The translations under genes and the position numbers were made by a program. Below the pieces are notes generated by a model. It was not told where the DNA came from. It searched no databases and saw nothing but the letters and a program-made list of their open reading frames with translations. A DNA stretch of 56,121 nucleotides, taken from Blastopirellula marina (GTDB taxonomy: Bacteria; Planctomycetota; Planctomycetia; Pirellulales; Thermoguttaceae). Where the stretch lies: NCBI GenBank assembly GCA_020721965.1, contig DYLS01000013.1, positions 1 to 56,121 on the forward strand. Reading direction: 5' to 3'. How positions within the stretch are numbered: position 1 is the stretch's first letter; every line of letters starts with the position of its first letter. This document shows, in pieces, positions 7,081 through 15,937 of the stretch.

Positions 7081-9594
7081 ATGGCGGAGTTTACACGTCG
7101 AGAAGACCGTCTGCCTACGTTTCATCGACGCCGGTTGTTTGGTGCTCGGAAGATATGGCAGCTCCCAGTATTCGCCTCGACATTATGGCTAGGAATGGTG
7201 TCTGGCATGCTGGGATTCAGCGATGAAGGGGGTGTCGCGCCCCCGGCCTGGAAGCCTGGCCCGCTGCTTGGCGAAATGCTCGCCGGTCCCTTGGCGCAGG
7301 TGGAAGAGATCGTCTTCGCCGTGCGAGTGCCGGGTCGGGATCACTGGTACGTTACGTTCGGCAATTACTCGGACCACTCTGAATACCCGCAGAAATTGGG
7401 CTTCAAGTTCGAAGAGGATGTGTATTGGGGCTATGGTGAAGGCGGTCGTTTGTGTGCCCTGAACCTGCGTACCGGCAAACTACGTGTATTGTTGGACGAT
7501 CCTCGCGGCGGGGTTCGTGATCCGCAAGTCCATTACGACGGGAAAAAGATACTCTTTTCGTACCGCAAAGGCGGTGAGCACCCCTTTCATTTGTATGAAA
7601 TCAATATCGACGGCACCGGCTTGCGACAACTCACGGATGGTCCGGACGACGATATCGAGCCGACGTATTGCCCGGATGGAAGCATCATCTTTTGCTCCTC
7701 GCGCTGTCGCCGCTTTGTCAACTGCTGGTACACCCGGGTAGCCGTCCTCCACCGGTGCGATGCCGACGGCGGGAACATCCGGCCGATTTCGAGTAACAAT
7801 GACCATGACAATACCCCCTGGATCCTGCCGGACGGTCGCGTCCTGTACATGCGCTGGGAGTACGTGGATCGGAGCCAGGTGCATTTTCATCACCTTTGGA
7901 CTGCCAACCCAGACGGGACGTTTCAAACAGTGTTTTTCGGCAATATGTACGGCGGCGTGGCGATGTTGGATGCCAAGCCCATTCCCAATTCGAATCAAGT
8001 GGTCGTCTCGTGGTCGCCGGGACACGGTCGGCCGGAGCACTTGGGGCCAATCGCCGTCGTCGATCCCAGCTTGGGACCGGACCATCAGGCGGCCGTCAAG
8101 ATCATCAGCAAGGGAGGCGACTGGAAAGACCCCTATCCCGTTACGGAGGATTGCTTTTTGGTTGCCAGCCCGCGTGGGCTGCACGTCATGGATTCGCGGG
8201 GACGGAGCGAGTTGATTTACGAATTGCCGGAGAGCGATCGGGCGACCTTGCAGTGCCATGAACCTCGCCCGCTGGTGGCGAGACCCCGCGAACGCCTCAT
8301 CCCCTCCAGGGTGGACCTCTCGAAACCGACCGGGACGCTGGTGCTGGAAGACATCTACCGCGGGCGCAGCATGGAGGGCGTGGCTCGCGGTTCGATCAAG
8401 AAACTGTTGGTCTTGAAGCAACTTCCCAAACCGGTCAATTTTTCGGGCGGGATGGAGCCGCTCACGATCGGTGGTTCGTTTACGCTGGCGGAGATCGTAG
8501 GCGAAGTTCCCGTCGAGCCAGATGGGTCGGCCAGCTTCGAGGTGCCAGCCCTTCAATCCCTCTTCTTCGTGGCTTTGGATGAAAACGAGATCGCGGTCAA
8601 ACGCATGCATAGCTTCGTGTCGTTACAGCCTGGCGAACAGACGGGTTGCGTGGGCTGCCACGAGCCGCGGCATCATGCGCCGCACGCCGTCACCGATGTG
8701 ATGGCGTTGCGTCACCGCCCTTCGCAAATCCAGTCGATCGCGGATGTCCCCCCGGTTTTGGACTATCCGCGGGACATTCAGCCGATCCTCGACCGGCATT
8801 GCGTCGCTTGCCATAACCCCGACAAACGCGAGGGAAAGATCGACCTGACCGGCGATCATACGGCCGGGTACTCCATCAGCTATTGGACCATGGTCGTGCG
8901 GGGGCTGTTCTCCGACGGGCGGAATGAGCCGCGCGGCAATCGTCCGCCATATAGTTACGGGAGTGCTGCCAGCCGTTTGATGAAACTGGTGGACGGCAGC
9001 CATTACGGGGCCAAGCCTTCACCGCTGGAAGTCAAAACCGTTCGGCTCTGGATCGAAACCAGCGCCTGCTACCCCGGCACGTATGCCGCCTTGGGCTGCG
9101 GTTTTCATCCGGTCAATCTCCCGTGGGGCGAGATCGGCGCTCGGTGCGGGTCATGCCATGTGAAGGAAGTGCCGACCCCGGACGGCCCGCAGCGGCGCAT
9201 CGTCATGGACGGCGGTTGGCCGGGCGTTATCGAGCCGTTGATGAATCTCGATCGGCCCGAACAGTCCTATTTGCTCCGCGCGCCGTTGGCACGTTCTGCC
9301 GGGGGATTGGAGCTGTGCGGCGAGGCGGTTTTCCGCGACGCTAGCGACGCTCTATATCAGAAGGCGCTGGCCGCGATCACGGATGCCCACCGCAGGCTAC
9401 AGGAGGGCAAACGATTCGACATGCCAGGCTTTCGACCGAACCCACACTACATTCGGGAGATGCAGCGGTTCGGCTTCTTACCCCACGACCTCGCTCCGGA
9501 TACACCCATCGATCCGTATGCCGTGGATCGGGCGTACTGGGACTCCTTTATCTATCGAGCTGCAAAGTCAGGAGACTTGGTATCCGGCGAGTGA
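7081..9594 (+). CDS. Hydrazine synthase alpha-subunit-like protein with beta-propeller and three CxxCH motifs
   Basis: 837 residues. An N-terminal hydrophobic segment (about 24-46) suggests export. Residues about 60-400 form WD40-like/PD40 propeller blades (for example LRQLTDGPDDDIEPTYCPDG). The C-terminal half has three c-type haem motifs, CVGCH (523-527), CVACH (574-578) and CGSCH (689-693). This order resembles HzsA of anammox bacteria (about 800 residues), which works in a complex with HzsB and HzsC, but neither partner is visible here. I infer a periplasmic multihaem redox protein whose substrate is unknown. The ATG has a GGGAGA site upstream. Hydrazine synthesis should not be assumed. 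Confidence 0.8.
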   Translation: MAEFTRREDRLPTFHRRRLFGARKIWQLPVFASTLWLGMVSGMLGFSDEGGVAPPAWKPGPLLGEMLAGPLAQVEEIVFAVRVPGRDHWYVTFGNYSDHSEYPQKLGFKFEEDVYWGYGEGGRLCALNLRTGKLRVLLDDPRGGVRDPQVHYDGKKILFSYRKGGEHPFHLYEINIDGTGLRQLTDGPDDDIEPTYCPDGSIIFCSSRCRRFVNCWYTRVAVLHRCDADGGNIRPISSNNDHDNTPWILPDGRVLYMRWEYVDRSQVHFHHLWTANPDGTFQTVFFGNMYGGVAMLDAKPIPNSNQVVVSWSPGHGRPEHLGPIAVVDPSLGPDHQAAVKIISKGGDWKDPYPVTEDCFLVASPRGLHVMDSRGRSELIYELPESDRATLQCHEPRPLVARPRERLIPSRVDLSKPTGTLVLEDIYRGRSMEGVARGSIKKLLVLKQLPKPVNFSGGMEPLTIGGSFTLAEIVGEVPVEPDGSASFEVPALQSLFFVALDENEIAVKRMHSFVSLQPGEQTGCVGCHEPRHHAPHAVTDVMALRHRPSQIQSIADVPPVLDYPRDIQPILDRHCVACHNPDKREGKIDLTGDHTAGYSISYWTMVVRGLFSDGRNEPRGNRPPYSYGSAASRLMKLVDGSHYGAKPSPLEVKTVRLWIETSACYPGTYAALGCGFHPVNLPWGEIGARCGSCHVKEVPTPDGPQRRIVMDGGWPGVIEPLMNLDRPEQSYLLRAPLARSAGGLELCGEAVFRDASDALYQKALAAITDAHRRLQEGKRFDMPGFRPNPHYIREMQRFGFLPHDLAPDTPIDPYAVDRAYWDSFIYRAAKSGDLVSGE

Positions 9595-9626
9595 CGGGGC
9601 AGGTGACAGATACTCGCGTGGATGTT

Positions 9627-9703
9627 TGTTCTCCTACTTGCGTGGCTGTTTTCTGTTCCTGCTTGCGCGGAGGTTTTTTCCTTCTGCTTGCGCGGATATT
9701 TCG
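9627..9703 (+). repeat. Short tandem repeat, about three 27-bp units
   Basis: Two 27-bp units at 9627-9653 and 9654-9680 and a shortened third at 9681-9703 share the core CTTGCGCGGA flanked by pyrimidine runs. It lies just after the HzsA-like gene. Confidence 0.6.
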
Positions 9704-9841
9704 TTTCCCTGCCGTCCTATTGTCCTGCCCGGTCGGCGGCGAAGTGCTGACGCCCGATTTTTTGATGTTGCCGTTCCGGCGAGCGGCCCGCAGGTGGAGG
9801 GCCGTTTCCCTCCTGCCCACGGTCCAGTGTCCCATGCCGGA

Positions 9842-9990
9842 GGTAACCGTTCGAACGTTCGAGATGTCGCGCCGTGTCGCCTGCAACGTGCTGTGACCCC
9901 TTGAGCAATCGGCGGCTGCGGGGCGAGTGTTTTTGCCACACGGCTTGTGAAAATAGCCCGCTTTTCGCAGTGTTTTACCCGTGAACGGTT
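9842..9990 (+). repeat. Dispersed repeat family B, copy 1
   Basis: About 149 bp bounded by GGTAACCGTTCG on the left and GTGAACGGTT on the right, forming inverted ends. The interior, with GCGCCGTGTC, CCCTTGAGCAATCGGCGGCT and GGCTTGTGA, can be aligned by hand with copies at 34391-34544 (inverted) and 50781-50935. No open frame is conserved. It abuts a partial family A copy. Confidence 0.8.
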
Positions 9991-9991
9991 C

Positions 9992-10062
9992 TATCTTGCG
10001 AGGCGTTATGCCCTATCACCACGAGACGTTGAGCCAAGCAGGCAATCCTGCGATGTCGTAGC
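9992..10062 (-). repeat. Dispersed repeat family A, copy 1 (half element, inverted)
   Basis: Read on the minus strand this is the left half of family A, with TTGGCTCAACGTCTCGTGG and GGGCATAACGCCTCGCAAGA. The copy stops where family B copy 1 begins, which suggests truncation by, or insertion next to, the B element. Confidence 0.75.
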
Positions 10063-10119
10063 GAGATCGGTTTTGCTTTGAGAGGTCTTCCCGCTGGTCT
10101 CGGGGATCGCTCTGCCTGC

Positions 10120-10309
10120 TTCTCCGCCAGGCGCGGCGTTCTCCGCTACGAGTGGCGTTCTCCGGCAGGAGCGGGGTTCTGCGCCGTGAGCGGCGCTCTC
10201 CGCTAGGAGCTGCGTTCTCCGTTGGAATTGGCGTTCGCTGGCAGGAGTGGGGGGCTGCGCAGGGACCGGCGCTCTCCGCTAGGAGTGGCCTTCTCCGCTA
10301 GGAGCTGCG
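10120..10309 (+). repeat. Minisatellite: ten 19-bp units in exact register
   Basis: Ten units of 19 bp run without any change of phase. The consensus is TTCTCCGCTAGGAGTGGCG. Several units are near-identical (10139, 10196, 10272, 10291) and others are degenerate. The unit core CTCCGCTAGGAG is close to palindromic. The array ends 30 bases before a good promoter for the PilM operon. Confidence 0.85.
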
Positions 10310-10338
10310 GATATCCCCACCTTTGGACGATATGAAAG

Positions 10339-10366
10339 TTGACACTCCGGGGTAAACGGGGATAAA
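10339..10366 (+). promoter_or_regulatory. Probable sigma70-type promoter of the PilM operon
   Basis: A perfect -35 TTGACA (10339-10344), a 16-base spacer and GATAAA (10361-10366; ATAAAT if the spacer is 17) lie in a locally AT-rich stretch 306 bases before the PilM start codon. The long untranslated leader leaves room for further control. Confidence 0.55.
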
Positions 10367-10672
10367 TTAGGTTGTGGGGTAGTCGTAATCTCGTCGGTTC
10401 ATCTGTGTGTTGTTCGGTACAGTTTTCGCTTTGCTCGATATTTCGAACACGGTCGGAAGAAAGGTCTGGGTGGCAATTCCGTTTCATGGGTCGGAGGCGG
10501 GCTGGCTGACTCTCCGCACCCGTTGCGTGCCGCTTGGCCCTGGTCGGGGTTGTGCCGGTTCGGAATGTGAGTTGGGTGGTTGTAGGGCTGTAGTTTCTTC
10601 CGATAGGAATGCCGGTTTACTTTGGACGACGGCGGCCGGGCTGCGTTGTCGAACGATTGAGGTGAACAGGTC

Positions 10673-13513
10673 ATGGCGAAACAGGAAACCGCGTGGGGCA
10701 TCGATGTCGGCAATGCGTCGCTGAAGGCCATTCGTCTTCGTCCGACCGAAACGCCCAACATCGTGCAGGCGGACGCGTTCGATTACATCGAATACCCGAT
10801 GTTGTTGACGCAACCGTCAGCGGACCCTCCCAGTTTGATCGAGACGGCGATCAAGCAGTTTCTATCCCGCAACGATGTGCGCGGGAGCAGGGTGGCGATC
10901 TCGGTTTCCGGGGCCACGGGCCTGGCTCGTTTCATCAAGCTTCCGCCCGTCGAGCTGAGCAAGTTGGTGGATGTTGTCCGATTCGAGGCCAAACAACAGA
11001 TTCCCTACGACCTCGACAGCGTGGTTTGGCGCTACCAGCGGATGGACGTGGGAGATGAGGAAAGCAGCTTTGCGCTGGGTTCCACGATTGGTTTGTTCGC
11101 GCTGAAGCGGAACCAGATCGAGGCGGCCCTGGAGGCGTTCCAGAAGCTGGGGATCGAGGTGGATATCATTCAACTCAGCCCGCTGGCCCTGTTCAATTAT
11201 GCCCGTTTCGACGCGATGGACGACATGCCGTCGCCGGATGACTACGACCCGGACAATCCGCCGCCATCGATTTGCATCTTGTCCATGGGAACGGACAGCT
11301 CGGACCTGGTGATCACCAACGGCTATCGTGTTTGGCAGCGGAACATCCCGCTGGGCGGGAGCCATTTCACCAAGGCCTTGAGCAAGGAATTGAAGCTGAC
11401 CTTCTCGAAGGCCGAGCACCTCAAGAAGAACCCCAGCACTCATCCCGACTCGAAGGCTGTCTTTCAGGCGATGAGGCCGGTTTTCTCGGAGTTGCTGTCG
11501 GAGTTGCAGCGTTCCATCAGTTATTACAGCAGCATCGAGCGGTCGGCCGAGATCACCCGTGGTATCGCCCTGGGAAACCCGTTGAAGCTGCCCGGTCTTC
11601 GCGGTTACATCGAAAAGGGCTTGGGTTTTCCAATCGAGCGTGTCGAAGCGTTCACGCACTTGATGGGTAACGAGGTCCTCGACGCGGCGAGCTTTCGCGA
11701 GAATCTGTCGTGTTTTGGCCTGGTATATGGGCTGGCGCTGCAAGGCATCGGTCGGGCATACATGAAGATCAATATGTTGCCCGACGAAGTGGTCAAGGAC
11801 CGCTTCATCCGTGCCAAGAAGCCCTGGGCGTTGGCGGCGGCTGCGACGTTGCTGCTCGGTTGCACGGTCAGTTTTGCGGCCTCGTCGCTGGCGCTCAGCG
11901 GCGTCTCGCCGGCGCGATTCGGGTCGGCGGAGCAGCGTGCCAAACAGGTCGTCGATACGGCCAAGCGGTATCAGCAAGACCTGTCCTCGGTGGAGAGCGA
12001 ATTCGACCGGATCAAGGCCATCGGCGAGAACCTGACGGGCAACGTGGAAGGGCGATTGTTGTGGCTGGAACTGCTCACGGCGATCAATCAAGCCCTGCCG
12101 CAATACCGTGTGCAAGGCGACGCCGCGGCTGCCCAAGCGGCTTTGGAGGCTCAGGCCGCAGCGGAGCAGGACCCGGCGAAGCAGGCCGAGGCGCAGGCCA
12201 ACGCGGTAGAATCGCGAGACGAGATCCATATCAGCAGCTTGGATGCTTACTACCTCGACGATCTGGCCATGTGGTGGCAGCGGACCGGTGGTTGGTACAA
12301 GCCGGCCGCGGGAACGGAGGGAGCGACGGAAGCGGCGGAATCGGCAAGTAGTGCCACGGCGCCGCTGGCCCCGGCCGCCGCGACGACCGCTTCACCCATG
12401 GCCGGCGCGGCGGGATCGCCCTACGGGACGGCCTCTCCCTACGGCGCGGAAGGTTACGGAGGGGGGGAGTCGCCGTACGGCATGTCGAGCGGATTAGGTT
12501 ACGGGGCCGCCGCCGCGCCCCCGCCGCCACCCTCGGTACCTGGCCCAACCGGCGCAGGCTACGTGATTCGGCTGACCGGCTACCATCATCACAATAGCGA
12601 CAAGGCGAAAACGAATCAGGGCGCGGAATACGTCCGGAACACGTTAATCAAGGTTCTCGAAAACGGCCCGTTTCTCATCAACGGCGAGTGGTTGTCGTCC
12701 AAGGAGCTGGGGCTTGGTTTCCCCTGTTTGATCAATCCCGGCAAGATTCGAGTGGTGCGGGTAACGGACCCCAATTTCCGGCCCTCGACGTTGGTGCCGG
12801 GGACCGGGGCGACGGGGGTGACAGGGGCGGCGGGCATCCCCACTGGCTCCTTGATTCCCGGCGGATCAGCCGGAGCAATGGGCACGGGGACCGGGACGCA
12901 AGACGCAACCATTCCTGGTGTGTTGGAATTGAGACGATTTGATTTCGTGATCGAGCTTTGTTGGCAGCCGAAGACGGAATCGGAACGGAAGAAGGAGCGG
13001 GAAGAGGCGATGCGAAAGGCGAGCGAGGAGGGCACGCAGGGTCAGCCTGCTGGTGCTGGATCCGAAGGGGCTGCGCCGGGGCCAGTGTCGGGCAGCGGGG
13101 CGGGAGCTGGCCCGGGCGGCGCCGGTGCCCCACCCGCGACAGGGACAACGGCTGCCCCCAGCGCCCCGGGAACGCCTCCCAATCCGGCGGCCATGCCGCC
13201 AGCCGCAGTACCACCTACGGCCGCGCCGCCTACAGGGGTACCACCTACGGGTGGGGTACCTCAGCCACCTCCAGGAGGGAATCCGGGCGTTCCGCCGACC
13301 GGCGCCCCTGGTGCCGTGCCACCGATGCCGTCGCCGCCGGCTGGGCAGCCTGGCGGGGGAACACCGCAGGTGCCCCCGGCCCAGGTGCCGCCTGCCGCGG
13401 TGGCGCCAGCCGATGCGGCGAACTTGCCGGATGCCCCCGTTGCCCCGGCAGGTGGGCAGAACGCTCCCCCGCCAGCGAACGGAGGGAATGGCGATCCGCC
13501 GCCGCAGTCCTGA
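10673..13513 (+). CDS. pilM: PilM-PilN fusion protein with low-complexity tail
   Basis: 946 residues. Residues 1-365 are a PilM/FtsA-type actin-like ATPase fold, starting AWGIDVGNASLKAIRL. Next comes KINMLPDEVVKDR (365-377), which resembles the INLLP peptide by which PilN docks on PilM, then a membrane segment (384-409) and a periplasmic coiled region as in PilN. From about 583 the chain is Tyr/Gly/Ser-rich (SPYG repeats). It then has a folded-looking piece (about 625-780) and ends in a long Pro/Gly/Ala-rich tail. PilM and PilN are separate proteins in well-known type IV pilus systems. It probably forms the inner-membrane platform of a pilus or type II secretion machine with the next two genes. 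GGTGAACAGGTC precedes the ATG. Confidence 0.85.
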   Translation: MAKQETAWGIDVGNASLKAIRLRPTETPNIVQADAFDYIEYPMLLTQPSADPPSLIETAIKQFLSRNDVRGSRVAISVSGATGLARFIKLPPVELSKLVDVVRFEAKQQIPYDLDSVVWRYQRMDVGDEESSFALGSTIGLFALKRNQIEAALEAFQKLGIEVDIIQLSPLALFNYARFDAMDDMPSPDDYDPDNPPPSICILSMGTDSSDLVITNGYRVWQRNIPLGGSHFTKALSKELKLTFSKAEHLKKNPSTHPDSKAVFQAMRPVFSELLSELQRSISYYSSIERSAEITRGIALGNPLKLPGLRGYIEKGLGFPIERVEAFTHLMGNEVLDAASFRENLSCFGLVYGLALQGIGRAYMKINMLPDEVVKDRFIRAKKPWALAAAATLLLGCTVSFAASSLALSGVSPARFGSAEQRAKQVVDTAKRYQQDLSSVESEFDRIKAIGENLTGNVEGRLLWLELLTAINQALPQYRVQGDAAAAQAALEAQAAAEQDPAKQAEAQANAVESRDEIHISSLDAYYLDDLAMWWQRTGGWYKPAAGTEGATEAAESASSATAPLAPAAATTASPMAGAAGSPYGTASPYGAEGYGGGESPYGMSSGLGYGAAAAPPPPPSVPGPTGAGYVIRLTGYHHHNSDKAKTNQGAEYVRNTLIKVLENGPFLINGEWLSSKELGLGFPCLINPGKIRVVRVTDPNFRPSTLVPGTGATGVTGAAGIPTGSLIPGGSAGAMGTGTGTQDATIPGVLELRRFDFVIELCWQPKTESERKKEREEAMRKASEEGTQGQPAGAGSEGAAPGPVSGSGAGAGPGGAGAPPATGTTAAPSAPGTPPNPAAMPPAAVPPTAAPPTGVPPTGGVPQPPPGGNPGVPPTGAPGAVPPMPSPPAGQPGGGTPQVPPAQVPPAAVAPADAANLPDAPVAPAGGQNAPPPANGGNGDPPPQS

Positions 13514-13622
13514 AATCGAGCCGACAATCCTGAACCCGAACCGGTGTTCAGACATGGTATCGCGAATGGTAAACGCCCGCTCGGGGCGGAAAGGTTGGAT
13601 CCTCCAATTGAGGAAATAAGTC

Positions 13623-15674
13623 ATGGATCAACTCAAGCAGATCCTTGCCGCAGTCTATAAGCACTTGTTTTGGGTCGTGTGCAGCTTGTCTATAGTGGTT
13701 GGGCTTTCCGTTTGGTTTGTGGCCCAGGCCTCTGTCAGCAAGAGCATCGAAGCCCGAAAATCTGAGTTGGAGGGGCTTCGTTCGCAGCTCGGCCAGATTC
13801 GAGTGGGTTCGCCCAATCCGCAAGTTGTGGATGCAACGCGGGGCAAGATCGACGAGTTGCGGAACGATGTGTACCAGGCCTGGGTTGCCATGTACGCGGC
13901 CCAGAAAGAAAAGAACAAGTGGCCTCAGGCATTGGGGCCAGAGTTTTTGGCCTGGGTGGAGTCGCCCGGCCGCAAGCCCGGTGACCCGATTCCAGATCAG
14001 TTTCGGGAAATCTATCTGAACTTCATCGAGCAGCACTTTCCCACGCTGTTCGAGATCGTGGATCTACGTCGTCCGAAAGACGCCGACCTGCGAAAATTGG
14101 GTAGTCTGCGAAGCGGCACGCAAGGCATGGGCATGGGGGGCTATCCCGGCATGGCTGGCGGTGGGTACGAGGGCGAAGGCTACGGCGGCTATGCGGGGGC
14201 AGGCGCGCTGGGGACGGGCGTTGGCGCTGCCTACGGTGGGGCAGCGACGGCCCCCCAGGTCGAGATGGTCGGTACCGTCGATTGGAATCCGCAAAGCATT
14301 GCCCAATTGAAATCCCGATTCAATTGGATTCGCGTGCCTACCTCGGATGAAATCTGGAACGCGCAAGAGGACCTTTGGGTCTACGAGGCCCTGCTGCGGG
14401 TCATTCGCAAGACGAATGAAGGGGCGACCGGCCAGCACAACGCCATTGTGAAACGCATCGACGCCCTCGAGATCGGCCCGGACGCTGCACGCGGCTTTGG
14501 CGGCGCGCGACGTAGCCTTGCCGCCGGGGCAATAGGCTCGGGCGGAGCGATGGGGTCAGGGGGCGCGATGGGTTCCGGCGCGATGGGTTCCGGGTCCCCT
14601 ATGGGATCGGGAGCGGGCTACCCCGGTGGATCGATGGGCGAGCCGGAGAGCGAGTACGGAGCCAGCTACGGAGCCGGCTACGGAGCCGAGCTTGGCGGGA
14701 TGATGGGCGGCGGCCGGAGCCAGTACGGAAGATATGTCGATGCCAACGGAAATCCCTTGCCTCCTTCAGCGACACAACCCTTCGCGGAATTCAAAATGAT
14801 GCCCGTCCGCATGCGCTTGACGGTCGATCAACGCAAGCTCGACAAATTGCTCGTCAACTGTGCCAATTCAGATATGCCCATCAAGATTGTCCGTGTGCTG
14901 ATTCGACCCGGCCAAGGGACGCAAACTGGCGGAGGAATGGGCGGAATGGGTGGAATGGGCGGTGTATCCCCCTTGGGCGTGGGCGGCGGCTCGGATTACG
15001 GCAGCGAGGGGGGCGGTTATGGCACGGCGGGTGGCTACGGGGAGGAGTACGCGGGTGGATATGGCGAAAGCCCTTATGGCACGGGAGTATCTGGAGCGAT
15101 CGGGGCGGGAACGACCCAAGGCAAATCCAGCGGCAACGAGGTCCCGGTAATGATTGAAGGGGTTATCTACATCTTCAATCCGCCGGACTTTAACATGCTG
15201 GGGAAGGAAGGCGGCAAGGAGCTAGTATCGGGTCAGTCCCTGGCGCCGCCAGAGACGGCACCGGCGGAGAATGCGGGTGAACAACCGGCCAATGCCCCGG
15301 CAGGAGAGGGACAGGGGCCTAACGCCACACCAGCGCAACCGGGTGGAACCGGCCCGGGCGCGGCTGCTCCGCCATCGCCCGCTCCCGGGACGCCGCCAGG
15401 CAGTGTTCCATCGGCTGCACCAGTGGGAGCACCAGCAGCCGCGCCGCCCGCGGGGCCTGCACCTGGGGTCGCACCACCTCAAGCGGGGCCGCCTGCCGCG
15501 CCCCCTACGTCACCTCCTGCGGGACCTCCTGCGACACCACCTGCCGCGACTCCGCCCGGCGCGTCGCCAGCGGCAGGATCGCCAGCGGCTGCGGCGCCTA
15601 CGGCAGGTCCGGGCGCTGGACCTGCTGCACTACCGCCAGGCGCAGCTCCGCCACAGCCGGCAAATCAGCCGTAA
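13623..15674 (+). CDS. Membrane-anchored secretion/pilus platform protein with Gly/Tyr-rich segments (PilO-like position)
   Basis: 683 residues, starting 109 bases after the PilM-PilN gene. One N-terminal membrane segment (about 15-36) is followed by a coiled region (37-70), the layout of PilO-type proteins, but sequence similarity to PilO is not evident to me. Gly/Met/Tyr-rich tracts at about 168-206, 300-365 (repeats of MGSG and YGA) and 436-492 (EYGGYG-like) separate more ordered parts. The last 140 residues are Pro/Ala-rich. The bulk is predicted to be periplasmic. I infer a role in the same envelope complex from operon position and architecture. Confidence 0.7.
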   Translation: MDQLKQILAAVYKHLFWVVCSLSIVVGLSVWFVAQASVSKSIEARKSELEGLRSQLGQIRVGSPNPQVVDATRGKIDELRNDVYQAWVAMYAAQKEKNKWPQALGPEFLAWVESPGRKPGDPIPDQFREIYLNFIEQHFPTLFEIVDLRRPKDADLRKLGSLRSGTQGMGMGGYPGMAGGGYEGEGYGGYAGAGALGTGVGAAYGGAATAPQVEMVGTVDWNPQSIAQLKSRFNWIRVPTSDEIWNAQEDLWVYEALLRVIRKTNEGATGQHNAIVKRIDALEIGPDAARGFGGARRSLAAGAIGSGGAMGSGGAMGSGAMGSGSPMGSGAGYPGGSMGEPESEYGASYGAGYGAELGGMMGGGRSQYGRYVDANGNPLPPSATQPFAEFKMMPVRMRLTVDQRKLDKLLVNCANSDMPIKIVRVLIRPGQGTQTGGGMGGMGGMGGVSPLGVGGGSDYGSEGGGYGTAGGYGEEYAGGYGESPYGTGVSGAIGAGTTQGKSSGNEVPVMIEGVIYIFNPPDFNMLGKEGGKELVSGQSLAPPETAPAENAGEQPANAPAGEGQGPNATPAQPGGTGPGAAAPPSPAPGTPPGSVPSAAPVGAPAAAPPAGPAPGVAPPQAGPPAAPPTSPPAGPPATPPAATPPGASPAAGSPAAAAPTAGPGAGPAALPPGAAPPQPANQP

Positions 15675-15937
15675 AGCATGGGTAGAATCCATAATTTGAT
15701 TGAGGAGAGGCAGCGCGGCGTCGGGGATACTTGACCGCAAGGCAACGGGATCGCCGGACGCACGGAGGGTTGAGATTTTTCAGCGGGCAAGGCGTTTCGC
15801 CGAGCTTGCATCGTGATGGTTCGGAGGGAAGGACCTCGGCTTCGGCCTGCTGCTGAGCGAGGCCGCTCCCGAGGTTGCGTGAGGTCGAAAATCATAGGCG
15901 TAGGCCGAAAAACTGGGATTCGTGCGAGGAATGAGCC

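Noticed and set aside
7081-9594. Evidence that the organism performs anammox
   Set aside because: One HzsA-like gene without HzsB/C or other anammox genes is not enough; such homologues are reported outside anammox bacteria.
9842-9990. Repeat B as an insertion sequence
   Set aside because: Too short and without an open frame conserved between copies; at most a non-autonomous element.
10120-10309. CRISPR array
   Set aside because: The 19-bp units are directly adjacent with no spacers, and no cas gene is present.
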